From: Vicugna pacos
Lineage: Eukaryota > Chordata > Mammalia > Artiodactyla > Camelidae
Length of the DNA: 64,000 nt
Direction of reading: 5' to 3'
Assembly (NCBI RefSeq): GCF_048564905.1
Contig: NC_132996.1
Location: 8,990,001-9,054,000, forward strand
The translations under genes were made by a program, and so were the position numbers. The notes under the pieces were generated by a model. The model was not told the DNA's origin. It saw only the letters and a program-made list of their open reading frames with translations, and ran no database searches. Positions 23,626 to 34,227 of this stretch are shown piece after piece; position 1 is the stretch's first letter; the number at the start of each line of letters is the position of its first letter.

Positions 23626-24420
23626 CCCGATATCTATATCCCTGAGTGGGATTTTAAACCTGGCGTTATTATGACTAATATTAAATGTCGAAGGTGAAGA
23701 AAGTGCAGATGTGAACATCTCTTAGATTCAGTAAACAAATGCTGTCACAGCTATGATGAGTTGAGTCTCTTGGTGATTCGTCCTTAGTTGACGGTTTTAT
23801 TTCAGTATCTCTTCTCTTTACAGAATTTGGTTTACTCAGTTTAAGAGATTCGCAATGCAAATCTCACAAATTAAAACTAGTTAAGAGGCCAGGTAAGACT
23901 GAAGACCTTCTTTTTTGTCCTACAGTCACAGGGCATCTCTGTTCCCGGAGGCACAGATGAACAGTCGCCATGACTCACAGTGTTTTGAAGCCGTTTTCGT
24001 GATTTACTTACACTCTTTTAACACCTCTGAACAGCAATAACCACCCCACCCCCGAAAAGAGGGCGAGCCACACTTGTCACTTTGCAAACACATTCATAGC
24101 TTCATTTTTCACTTTACTTTTCATTAGCATACATCTGGTAAAGTACAGTGCAAAGTTTTTTGTTGTGGTGGTGGCGGGTTTGTGTTTAAATACCCTTCAA
24201 TTTCTCTACTTGATAATCTTAGGATAGAAAGGAGACTAACTGAAAGTTGCCAAGTTCCTCTTTTGTTTACATGTTCTCGGTTCTTAGAATCTCTCAGTCC
24301 AAATCATTACCATCAGACATATTTACCCCACATCATGTGATCATATTACCTTTTTAAGCCAAATAGAAATAGATTTAAAAAAAAAAGACATTCCCTTTCC
24401 TTTGCTAAAACCCCACGTTA
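23626..24420. other. Unassigned sequence
   Basis: No named repeat, exon or RNA gene can be seen. A short C-rich and G-rich patch at 24040-24066 and a GGT run near 24163-24178 are only local composition. Confidence 0.45.
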
Positions 24421-24424
24421 CCTT

Positions 24425-24580
24425 ACAACTCTATGAGCAAGAATCAATTCCTTGGATAGATAAGGAAATTAAGGCTTAGACAGTTTAAGGGAATTATCGG
24501 AGATCACTGAAATCATAACTGCGTAAGGTTACACTCAGACTCAGGACTCCTAATGTCAAGTCAATTTTTCTCTGACCTGA
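24425..24580 (-). repeat. MIR SINE, antisense
   Basis: The order gataaggaaattaaggctta, gacagtttaagggaatta, gagatcactgaaatcataac, and actcaggactcctaatgtc follows the reverse complement of MIR. Confidence 0.72.
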
Positions 24581-24865
24581 AGGCCAGAAACCAATAGTAT
24601 TTTGCTTCACTCGCTGTATTCATCAAAGTCCCCTTAAGGGAAAAAAGAAAAAAAAGAATAAAATTGCACACGAAAACTGAACAAACAAAAAATAAATAAC
24701 CAGGGAGGAGAGAAGGTATACTAACATGAGTGGGTAAATTTCTTGGCTGAGCACAGCATGCACTTGTACCATCCCACGGGTCATCTTCAGAGAGGCATAC
24801 ATACTACTGCGTTGCTGAACAGCGAGGACATTCCTTTTCCTATCTTTTTCCTCTTTTTTTTTTTG

Positions 24866-25482
24866 GAAGCAACCAAGGTGTCTTTTAATAGGTGAAAGGG
24901 AAAAAAAATTGTAGTCCATCCATACAATGGAATGTTACTCAGAGATAAAAAGAAATGAGGTATCAAGCCAAACAAACAAACAAAAGACATAGAAAAACTA
25001 AATGCATATGGGCAAGTAAAATCATTCATTCTGAAAGATCTACATACTGGATGAGCACAACTATATGACTTTCTGGGGAAAGAAAATTTACAAAGACAGT
25101 GAAAAAGTCAGTGTTTGCCGGTGCCAGGAATTATGGGGGAGGGGGGTGAACAGATGTGGAAAAGGGTATTTAAGCCAGTGAAACTGTTCTGTGTGATATT
25201 GTGCAGTGGACACATGCCATCACTCATTTCTCAAAGCTCACAGAACCGCACAAGCTGAGAGAGAATACTAATACAAACTAAGGACTTTAGTTAGTAACAA
25301 CGTATCAGCATCGCTCCATCAATGATAACAAATGTACCACATTAGTGCAAGGTGTTAATAATGCAGAAACTGGGATGAGTGGTGAAAGAAGGAGGGGGTT
25401 ACATGAGAACTCTCTGTACTTCCTGCTCAGTGACTTTGTAAACCTGAATCTGCTCTAAAAATACCTTATTACTTTTTTTAAT
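24866..25482 (+). mobile_element. Old L1 3' end (L1MB/MC-like), sense
   Basis: Landmarks in order are gaagcaaccaaggtgtcttt, acaatggaatgttactcag, aaaagaaatgaggtatcaag, ctatatgactttctgggga, gtttgccggtgccaggaat, aacaaatgtaccacattag, and ctgctctaaaaatacctt. It shares layout with the longer copy at 34.2-35.6 kb. The two overlapping antisense frames at 24623-25029 are low-complexity shadows. Confidence 0.82.
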
Positions 25483-25739
25483 TGACAGGAACAAAGTCAA
25501 CAATACAGATGAGCTTTTAAATCCAGGTGAAGGAATCTGGGCGTCCCCATCTTACAGATCAGAGCCCCACTAGGATATTAAATGTTGGGAAGACCTGAAG
25601 GAAGAAGCATGTTTATCGTTAAGTCTCGCATTTCCTGACTTTATTGATGATCGAACCCCAGTTTCTACACATAATATCTAGAAATAAGCTGTGTCACATG
25701 TTATAGGAAAGGTTGGACTAGAGTTTTTGGAGGAAAGGG

Positions 25740-26198
25740 GGGGCAAGGAATAGCGACTTTATTTGGAAAGCCAGCCATCCGAAAAGGTGGGGGCTCATGG
25801 TCTGGAGAACCATCTTCCCCAAGTCAGAATTCAGGCTCATTTTATACTAAAAAGGGGCAGGGGCTGGTTGGTTGTGCAAACTTCTTGTTGTCAGAGTCCT
25901 TTGCTCTTACAGCTGTCCACGTGGGTCAGGTCTTGGTGTCCCTATAAACCTCCCACAAAACAACGTTATTTTCTATTCTGCAACTTGTCATCTTTATGAG
26001 AGTGCAAACGCATTATACCCTTGAAGGTCAGAGCCTTGAGGATGGGCGCTCCTGTGTATTTCAGGCTGAAGGAAACATCTTTTACAAAAGGTGCAGAGCT
26101 AGCAAGACTAAGCCCAGGAAATAGGGCGGGGGGGGGGGGGAGGCGGGAGCCAAAGGAACAGGTCTCACGTGGAGCCAGATTTGTTCTTTTCTGTTACA
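25740..26198 (-). mobile_element. Retroviral LTR fossil, antisense (ERV, probably class I)
   Basis: Read on the minus strand the piece begins tgtaacagaaaagaaca. A TATA-type box, agtataaa, lies at plus 25841-25848, and a polyadenylation signal AATAAA at plus 25758-25763 follows about 80 bases later. This U3-TATA-R-poly(A) spacing is that of a retroviral LTR. I see no internal genes beside it, so it looks like an isolated, broken LTR. Family assignment is inferred from layout only. A run of 13 G at 26128-26140 lies in its U3 part. The 63- to 96-codon frames here are shadows. Confidence 0.62.
26128..26140 (+). repeat. G13 homopolymer with flanking G-runs
   Basis: Thirteen consecutive G residues lie between a nearby ggg and the following ggcggg. 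The whole patch could form a G-quadruplex on the plus strand. It is also a likely site of sequencing length error. Confidence 0.9.
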
Positions 26199-26209
26199 GA
26201 GGGACATGG

Positions 26210-27300
26210 TGAGAGCAGCCTGGTGATTGGCCAGAGGGCCGGCGGGGGTCACAGGGAGGCATTGTGATGCACCACTGGCGATTACAAAAGCCGGTGCCGC
26301 TGCTGTGCTCAGGCATAGCAGAGATGGCCTTTCTGGCTGTTGCCGCCTTCTCCGCATCCACCTCTGATGCACTAAGTGCCCATTCTTCTTGCCCCCAGCC
26401 CCTCACCCACACGGCACACTCCGCTTACTGCTGGCCTCCACCTTCGCACCCCTCTGCGGGCCAGTGAGTCTGCGCGCATGGGCTTGGCGCCTCCTGCGCT
26501 CACGCGGGCTGGCCCGGCTCCTCTCCCTCTGGTTCCAGCCTGGAGGAGGGGTATTGAGCTCCGAGAACAACAGCGGACCCCGGCCCATCCTGGGAGCACC
26601 CGTCCCAGGCCTCTGGCATCCCAACCCAGCTTCTCACCGGCCAGCCGAGCGCCCCTGACACCGAGGTAAACAGGGGACAACCGCTGACCCCCATGCCACA
26701 CTCCAGGACCCCCTCCAAGTGTGCAATGGGTATCTGACCCCAAGCGTCCCCTGGCTGGTCCCCAAGTCGTCTTCTGCCTGTGGCTGTCGTCACCCAGGTC
26801 AGCCGGCAGGAAGAGGCTGCTACCTGGTGGAAGAGGAATACCTCACTCTGGTCCTCACGCATGCCATCCCCACGCTGCCCTCCAGGCATCTGAGCCCAGA
26901 GGCTGCAGAGGGTGAGGAGAGGGGCCCCAGAAACCTCATATCGTCTCCTGGCAACCTTGGCCCTGGCTGCCTCCCTGACTCCCAGTCCTGACTGCCACGA
27001 AGGGAAGAACCAGTACCACCAGCCGAGCCTCCCTACAGCAGTTCAACTACTCCACTAGACAGATGGGAGGCCGGGAAACGGGGCAGCAAGAGCGACCTGG
27101 ACCCAAAGACGTGGGGCGTCCTGACCCAGACATGAGAGGCCACCAGCCCAGACCAGGCTCCGTCTGCCATTGCTGTGGCTGGGGCGGTGGTGGTAGCTGT
27201 CCGAGGAGGCCACGGCGGCTTTTGTCAAGGGTGGGCACTCAGACGTTAGCACCTGGTGCTTGGAACCCTTCAGAGCATGGTCCTCCTAAGCGGTCAAGGT
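26210..27300. other. CpG-rich, GC-rich block of unknown function
   Basis: This is the only markedly GC-rich kilobase in the window, with frequent CpG in 26220-26700 (for example ctgcgcgcatgggcttggcg). It sits beside the LTR fossil inside AT-rich DNA. Several opposed frames of 60-129 codons overlap one another, which GC-rich DNA produces by chance. Splice-like signals are present on the plus strand: a pyrimidine tract ending ccccag at about 26398, a gag|gtaaac donor at about 26667, cacccag at about 26798 and a caag|gtaaat donor at about 27299. I recognise no protein. It may be an orphan CpG island, the exons of a lncRNA, or a decayed GC-rich retrocopy. Confidence 0.5.
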
Positions 27301-27417
27301 AAATGCCAATCTTGGATGATGCATAAACCAAATATGCTACATCAGATACAAGACTTGTTGGCACCATGGCATGTTCACTGTGTTTCTGAACCTTTGCCTC
27401 CTTAAGCAAGCTTTCTA

Positions 27418-27433
27418 TTTTTTTTTTTTTTTG
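27418..27433. repeat. Poly-T tract
   Basis: A T-run of about 15 bases, which would be an A-tail on the minus strand. No AATAAA-type signal or recognisable retrocopy is seen upstream on that strand, so its parent cannot be named. Confidence 0.8.
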
Positions 27434-27732
27434 ACAATGGCCGGATGATAATATGCTTCTATTACAAACCAAAATGGAGCACAAGCTCATGCCACTCCAG
27501 TAACTCTCTTAGTTCTTGTAGTATCTACTTCAAACTTGTTGGCATAGCAGATAAAGTCAATCACAGTCTAGTTTCAACTTAGCGTTTCAGTCATATCTCT
27601 TTGTTATATCAGAAATCTACACCCCTAAACACACCCTTTGCTCCACCCATACCAACTATATCATCTGTTAATAAACAATCCAGAATCTTAGCATTTTCCA
27701 GTGTGAAATACTTACTTCTCATTCACGATACT

Positions 27733-27780
27733 GTCGATTATCTATAATCGACTTAGCTCAATTCAACTGCGTTCAGTTGA
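27733..27780. repeat. Two adjacent perfect hairpins
   Basis: The first has 9-bp arms, gtcgattat and ataatcgac, with a 2-base spacer (27733-27752). The second has 7-bp arms, tcaactg and cagttga, with a 4-base spacer (27763-27780). Both contain or adjoin CpG, which is rare in this AT-rich neighbourhood. The surrounding text also repeats a ttagct/tgcgtt motif. Confidence 0.9.
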
Positions 27781-28225
27781 CTTTAGCTGCGTTTAGCCTG
27801 GGCTTGGCTGGACTAGTTTCAAGTCTGCTCCATTTGTGTTTTCATTCCGTAACCTTGATACACAGAACAGCCACTATCTATGACTTTCCCACCCACAGCG
27901 AGGAAAAACAAGAGGGGATGCAGAAATGTAGGATGCCGTTGAAGCCACTGCCCCAGCAGGCTGGCCATCCCTCCCACACCTGTGCCTTGGTTAAGCGAGC
28001 TAAGCGAGCAGAGCCCCAGATCAGGGGGTCAAGTAGTGCTCCAGCCACACTGCAGCAGGCGAAGTGGGAGAAGGAATGGGGATTTTTGAAAAATAAAACA
28101 AATCAACTCCCAAATATGCCATTTCTTTTATGTCTGTGTTTCTTTTATCTTACTGCCTAGAACATCTTTGAATCAATGGATTCTATTCTGCAGTAGAGAT
28201 ACGTACGTATTACTAAGTTGTCACT
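27781..28225. other. Unassigned, possibly old-repeat-derived
   Basis: A 127-codon sense frame covers 27777-28160. It shows no domain, signal peptide or family resemblance that I recognise, and composition is ordinary. Part of the text (agtctgctccatttgtgttt) vaguely resembles old LTR-type repeats, but not enough to name one. Confidence 0.35.
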
Positions 28226-28227
28226 CT

Positions 28228-28388
28228 TGGTTAAACACATGGTCTTTAGACGTCTACAGACCTCAGTATATCCCCTGCCATTTACTAACTTGTGCAAATA
28301 TGTTTTTTCTGAGCTAAAGTTATTCATCTGTAAAATAAGCATAGTAATTGTCCTGACTCGGGGTATTTTGAGGACTACACACATGTAT
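28228..28388 (+). repeat. MIR SINE, sense
   Basis: The order tgccatttactaacttgtgc, ctgagctaaagttattcat, ctgtaaaataagcatagta, and ggggtattttgaggact matches MIR. The two opposed 60-75 codon frames here are shadows. Confidence 0.75.
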
Positions 28389-28750
28389 TACTCAGATTAG
28401 GCTAATTGCTATAACAAAACAACAACAATAAAAACAGAAAAACAACTAACCTCTGTGTCTTAACAATATACACATTTATTACTAATTCACATAAAATCCA
28501 AGGTGGATGTTTCTGACTAGAAGTTTCTTTCTCAAGCACTAGTTCACCATCCAGTCTCCCTTCCTCTGTGATGCAGCCATTTTGATCACATCAAAAGCAA
28601 ATTTTTCTATGGAAGAAGAGAAAGAGAAGTAACACCAGAAATATATATTATAAACATGTAGACCCGGATGGAGTCTGCTCCCATTCCGCTGCTCAAAAGT
28701 AGTCATGTGACTCCATGTAGGTGCCCATTCTGTCCCTTACAATGCTTGCC
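28389..28750. repeat. Possible old interspersed repeat, family unknown
   Basis: The text aattgctataacaaaacaac followed by cacatttattactaattcac has the feel of the common mammalian (gctgctataacaaa ... aaatttatt) repeats of the MaLR/MLT type in reverse. Later landmarks do not convince, so it is left unnamed. Confidence 0.3.
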
Positions 28751-31335
28751 TAAGAAGCTGTATGGAATGGACAGAAGAATATTTGTTGTTTGACTAACCT
28801 CCTGTCACAGGATGTAAAGCATAGAGCCCCTCACACCTATAACTGTCCATGTATTACTTTTTCCATGCACACTGTTCACTAAAGGTAGCCAAGTATATCA
28901 TGGAAGAAAGCTTGCAAAAAAATGAAAGACACAGTATTATTAGGAAGACTGTGGAAGCAATTTGTAGTTGGGTAAAGAATTGACTTAGAGAGTTTTGTTT
29001 GTTGATATATCACTGATTAGATGCATAGTATTCGAATTTCATTTTTTTTCATTTCACAATGCCATTCTATGTTCTTAATTTTTAATTAAAGTGAACCTAA
29101 ATTAGTACTCTGAGAAATTCATAACACGTTTTCATTCCCTTCTGATCCACTTCACGAACATCAAGATGTAATTAGAGGCATGATAGTTTGCCGCAATGAA
29201 ACCAAGCCTGAAAACCATAGGTGCTCACCTTGAGTGTATCTACAGAGCAGCTATTTCTAATAATTAGAAGTTATTGTTAATAATTATAGACCCATGTTTG
29301 TTCTCAGAAAAAATATCATTAGGGTTGAATTTCCTGCAAAGTTACAGCAAAATTTCCTCCCATCATGACTTTGTCAGGCATTTGTTAGACATGTTCCATG
29401 CCTCCTGACCGTCACTTGTCCAAACGCCTCGCCCAGGTGTTCGCTGGTGGGCAGTCACGAGCCTTCGCATTCTACTGCGATTTATTAGCTGCTTTGGTAA
29501 CTCCCCTCCATGTAACTGAGAGACTGAGAAACAGATAGGTGGCAATCATTGCTTTAGACAATTAAAGGTTTGTGTGTTCTAAGCACAGGGCAACTAGCCA
29601 TGATCCAAGATGTCTTCCTTTACCAACCCTCCTTGTGGTCACTGCTGATGTTAGGAGCTCATGTGTTAGGAAATAAATTCCGAGCTAGGAAATCAGGATA
29701 TCTGCATTCTGTTACACACTCTGCTACTCCTGGCTCTGTAACCTAGCCAGCTCTGCAACATGCAGGGCAATATGAAGGATAAACTAGTACTTATAAGATA
29801 CTGTTGCACATAGAAATGAGGTACAAGCGTAACACGGTGGAGGACCCTTGTGTTTACAGAAAAGTATAAATACGGAGGATTTGACAAGCAGGGTAAGAAT
29901 CAGTAACTAGAAACAAGGGAATTTTCTGCAGCTTACGTTTCAACAGGTACTTGTTCTATGCTCATTACTGAGTATTTTTTGTTTTCCTATGGCCTCAGTA
30001 TAACTTATCAGATACACACACAAACACATATTCATGTTAAAGTCTTGGAGTCATTATGGGGCAAAAAAAAAAAAAAGCCTAGCTAGATTGGACTTAGCAT
30101 TATTAAATGGATTACAACACATGTTTTTTTCCCCTGTGGGAACACCTATGACTAAAGATGTGAAAACAGTGTTTCTCAGGGTAGATATTTTCTTAGATGA
30201 CTCAGACATGACTATTTAGAAAGAAATCTCTGCATTCTGCCCAAAGACCGTGTATTTAGAGAAATAAACTCTACTCCCCAAACTGAACTCAAAGTTCAAC
30301 ATCCAAGGACTGAGCAGTTTCTCTTATCTTCAACAAGATTCAAGCCTGACTTTACAGTACTGGAAGGGGTTGAGGTGACGTGCATTACTCAGAGGGTGCA
30401 GAATGGGCATTTTCAGTTGAATGGAGGGTGTAATATATTTTCCCTTTACACCATCCCAAATGTCACCATTCAGAAGGCTAGTAACGGATGCAGAAGAAAA
30501 GATGATGTTAACATAAGAGATGTTTCCTTGACACTATTTTGAGAAGAGTGATCTCTAAAATTGTATGCTTCTCTTAGGTCTAACTCATAGACTTGGACCT
30601 TGGTCCAGATGGAAGCATGGCTGTTTCTCAGAGTCCCTTCTGAAGGCAACATAGTGTGAAGCTTCTAATACTGCTGAAAAAGCATCTTAGGTTTTACTCA
30701 TCTAAATTGTTTTGTTGTTGTTTACCCACTTGCTGTTACATAAATGGCTTTGTATCTTTTTAAAATAATGCATCGATGTGTGCGAACGCGCTTGAAACAC
30801 AAAGTGGCTGGTTAAAAGTAACCTCTTAATCGCCATTTCCTCACCAGTATTTCACATTGTTCAACTCACTTTCTGGAGTTGAGGACCCTGCTTCTTGTTT
30901 AATAGAAACTGTAGTTTCCAGTGGAGGCTACACACACACATACACACACACACACACTAGGAATTTTCTATGAAAGTTAAATTATTTATCCAAGATTTCC
31001 TAAATGACCCAGGTCAGCTTGCTGAGTTAGGTTTTGATTTGAAAAATTGTTTAGTCACACTTAGAGAAGCCAAGGATAACTGCTTTTCAGTTGAGACCTC
31101 TGTGGTCCAAAACAATTTTTATGCATGTAGCCATACTACAAAAAGTTATTGCAATTAACATAGTAGCCAATTTTATTTTTATTCTGAAAAATTATTTCTA
31201 ATTACAGTGTCTAGATGCCTAAATTTTTTTCTTCAAAAGTCTTGGAGAAGGCAAGCAAATAAATAGACTTGAAGTAAGAAAAAAAAATGTGTGAACTCTT
31301 CCCTCTTGTCCCTTTACTCCATTTTTTATTCTTCT
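28751..31335. other. Mostly unassigned sequence
   Basis: Contains an A-run at 30063-30076 and a (CA)n microsatellite at 30930-30958. No gene or named transposon is recognised. Short frames of 60-64 codons have no protein features. Confidence 0.45.
30930..30958. repeat. (CA)n microsatellite
   Basis: About fourteen CA/TA units with one T interruption. Probably polymorphic. Confidence 0.95.
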
Positions 31336-31337
31336 GA

Positions 31338-31800
31338 CACAACAATTGTTCTAGAGAACAAATCAACTGTGTCACTTCACTGATTAAAACCAAACCAGTG
31401 GCTGCCCATCACTCAGCAGAAAGGTGTCTAAACACTCGAGTGCAGAATAAAAGGGCCCCTGGGACCTGCAACTTACCTTCTCTGCAGTTGCTGCTCAGCG
31501 CCTTTCTGGGTGAGCAGACAGTGCACAATAACCTGCAGTCTCCTGCTGCTCCACCCCTCATTGCCTGTAAACATGCTGAATATTTGGCTTCCCAAACACC
31601 TGTCCCATTTTCTAAAGCCAGCTCAAGCACTACTCCTAGTATGAAGCCTTTTTAAAAACACTAAAATCTGTGCTACAACAGTTCTTCAGAAGCAGCACAA
31701 AGGGGTTTTTTAGTGGCTGCCTCCTCTTTTCAGCTGTGATCCCCTTGTGATTGATTTCAATGTATTTACCTCTATCTCCTGCACCTTGCATTCAGTTTAC
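31338..31800 (+). mobile_element. L2 fragment, sense
   Basis: The stretch cactgattaaaaccaaaccag followed by tggctgcccatcactcagc is the L2 segment ctgcttaaaacccttcaatggcttcccatt. Further down, tttctaaagccagctcaagc and the taccctctat-like end agree in order. The 85- and 73-codon opposed frames inside are shadows. Confidence 0.65.
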
Positions 31801-31815
31801 CTGAATATATTATAT

Positions 31816-32248
31816 TACACACACACACACAAGCTGTAGACCCAGGAGAACCAATGGTATAGTTTCAGTCCAAGGCTCAGGATGCAGGAGACCTGATGAT
31901 GTAACTTTCAGTCCAAGTCTGAAAGACTGAGAAACAGGAGAACCAATGGTGTAAGTTCCAGCCCACGTCCAAGTCTGAAGGCAGGACAGCAGTGATGTCC
32001 CAGCTGGAAGACACTCAGGTGAGGAGAACAAATTCTCTCTTACTCAGGCTTTCTGTTCTATTCAGCCTTCAAGAGATTAGATGAGGTCCATCTGCATTGG
32101 GGAAGGCAATCTTCTTTACTCAATCTATCAATTTAAATGTTAATCACATCCAGAAATACCCTTATGGATACATGCAGAGTAAATTTTACTCAAAATATTT
32201 GGACAGTATGACCTGGTCAAGTTGATACTCAAAATCAACCATCACAAG
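31816..32248 (-). mobile_element. MLT1-type ERVL-MaLR LTR fossil, antisense
   Basis: The plus strand carries, in order, gacccaggagaaccaatggt (twice as a degenerate internal repeat), agtgatgtcccagctggaag, ttcaagagattagatgaggt, atttaaatgttaatcacat and aatcaaccatcaca. This is the reverse complement of MLT1. The right boundary is clean at about 32248. The left side runs into an (AC)n tract. It is an old, broken, isolated LTR. Confidence 0.82.
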
Positions 32249-32302
32249 TGTGTGTATGTATATGTGTATATACGTGTGTGTGTGTGTGTGTGTATGTGTG
32301 TA
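32249..32302. repeat. (TG)n microsatellite
   Basis: A TG/TA alternating run adjoins the end of the MLT1 fossil. An (AC)n run of about 16 bases lies at the other end (31816-31831). Confidence 0.92.
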
Positions 32303-32920
32303 AAAAACTTTCACTCTAAAATTGTGGTCACAAATTCCTGCATGCATTTTTTGAGAAAAAAATAAAGGCAGTTTTCAGATATTTAGGCATTTAACTATAC
32401 AGAAATAAGTAGAAGTCAAGAATTTGTATCTGAAGCAAAATATAGCTTCTGACTTTAGTGATGATCACATCCTGCCTCAGTTATGGGAACATAAAAAGAG
32501 AAAAGATTGCTGACAGTGTTCATGCACCCCATTTCTCCCTAGTACATTCTTGCACTGCCATCTCTGCAGCTCATCCTGTCGGCAGGATCTGTATGATAGT
32601 GCTGTGGGCAGAAGACTAAAAAGGGGAGACATCTCTTCTCCATCAAAATTACATTTGTTCTAATAAACTAGTACATCTAGAAATATAATTTTGTGCACTT
32701 TGGCTATCTTGACTTGAAGGTAGAAAATCACAAAGTTTTCCACTGGACTCTGAGAGAATAAAACTGAGTTTAAAATAGAGGTAGAAATGTGAGTAACAGA
32801 AAATCTCAACACGGGCTTACCTAGATACAGATGTGCTGTGTAAAACATTGCTGGCAACGGTGATACCACTACCACAAATGAAAACAAATGGCTAATAGCT
32901 AACATATACAGAGAGAGGTT
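32303..32920. other. Unassigned sequence
   Basis: No repeat or exon recognised. The 81-codon antisense frame at 32660-32905 has hydrophobic stretches but no start context, family match or neighbouring gene. Confidence 0.45.
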
Positions 32921-32924
32921 ACTA

Positions 32925-33115
32925 CAGATAAATATGGTGCAATCCCTTTACACATATTATCTTATTTATTACTGATTTGTGCTTTAGGTACTATGATTTA
33001 TCATGGCTAGGGAAGAAACTGAGGTTTAGGAAACTCGGGCAATCTACCCCAGCAAGGAAAGAGCAATAAATGTGAGGAGGAAGATACTAACCCAATCTGA
33101 CTACAGACCCAAGCT
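32925..33115 (-). repeat. MIR SINE, antisense
   Basis: The order cctttacacatattatctta, gtgctttaggtactatgat, aagaaactgaggtttaggaa, and aacccaatctgactacagac follows reverse MIR. It is fairly complete. Confidence 0.78.
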
Positions 33116-34225
33116 ATAAACCCAAGCATGGCCTCTCTCTTCAGCTCAAATAGGTGAGAAGTTATTTGCGTAATTTCATTCTATCTGAGCGGCAGGAAAT
33201 TGGTTTAAGTAGGAAAATCTATCTGGATAAAACATCAGTCTGTGACAACTGCAAGTTTCTTTGAAATCGGTGAAATTATTAAGCGCACTTCTCAAATGAG
33301 GAGTAAACACAGTTTACGTGGTTTGTGTACAGCACAGTATGGAGATCATACAGTAGATCCTATTCTAGTTGCACTGTCTTGAGTTTATATTTTTTCTAGG
33401 CTAGGTACTCATCACTTTATTCAATACTGATCTTTTTTTCCAGTGTGGTCTAATCTGTTATGGATTATCCACATCTTGTTCCAATGACCTTATCACTAGT
33501 TATCAGACTTTGCTTATAAATTTGTGCAAAGTATAATCCTTAAATTAACTGATATTATCAGATTTCCATGGAGGTCTTTCTTCCTTCCTCCCTCTGTTAT
33601 GGGCTGACCATGTCTCTGTGTAAAGATATGGCTGTTTCTAACATGAATGCTATGTATCTGTATCTCATATTCTCTATGGTAGTCACGTTTGTTCCAGAGA
33701 AATAGAATTCTTATGAAATGAGAGGGGAGAAAAGATAAAATAATCATTTTAGGATAAAGTTTAGAAGAAGAGACTCTTTTTACTTGGAGATTGAATTGAA
33801 ATGTGGTCCTTCCTGGATAATTCTTGTTATTAGTAGTTTAGGAGTAACTCAGCAAAACTGTTGCACACCCTTATGGCCAATTGAATGGCGCTAACTTTTT
33901 TATTTGGCTGAAATAAGATGGTTGACTTGTCTAAATATTTACATATAGTAGTGTCCACTGGCCTTTTATAGTACCTGAAATTTCAGGCTCAAGGAATGGA
34001 TATTTGAGACACAAGATTATACCCTATGTCCATGGATGGTATTTCTACTTAACATAGAGGCAAACAGAAAGGTAGTCGTTGCATCAAGAAACTCAAGGAA
34101 CCCTACAGGGTTGTTGAAAGGTCATGGGGTCACCCGTCAGACTTCAGCACTACTCTTTGCTTAGTAATGCCCAAGAGAGCGTTGGCACTCTCTTCCATCA
34201 TGTGATAGAAAAGCACTTCCACACA
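33116..34225. other. Unassigned sequence
   Basis: No element is named with confidence. A 77-codon antisense frame at 33514-33747 shows no motif. Confidence 0.45.
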
Positions 34226-34227
34226 AA

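Noticed and set aside
24040-24180. GC-box/promoter cluster
   Set aside because: The C-rich and G-rich patches are short, isolated and not accompanied by CpG enrichment or a start-site pattern.
26372-26889. Antisense frames of 123 and 129 codons as a protein gene
   Set aside because: They overlap each other and several sense frames in GC-rich DNA, have no recognisable domain, and stop codons are rare there simply because of composition.
27418-27490. Minus-strand retrocopy ending in the poly-T tract
   Set aside because: There is no polyadenylation signal, no target duplication and no recognisable parent sequence upstream.
27777-28160. 127-codon sense frame as a gene
   Set aside because: No domain, targeting signal or family resemblance. 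It runs through mixed text with no promoter or splice evidence.
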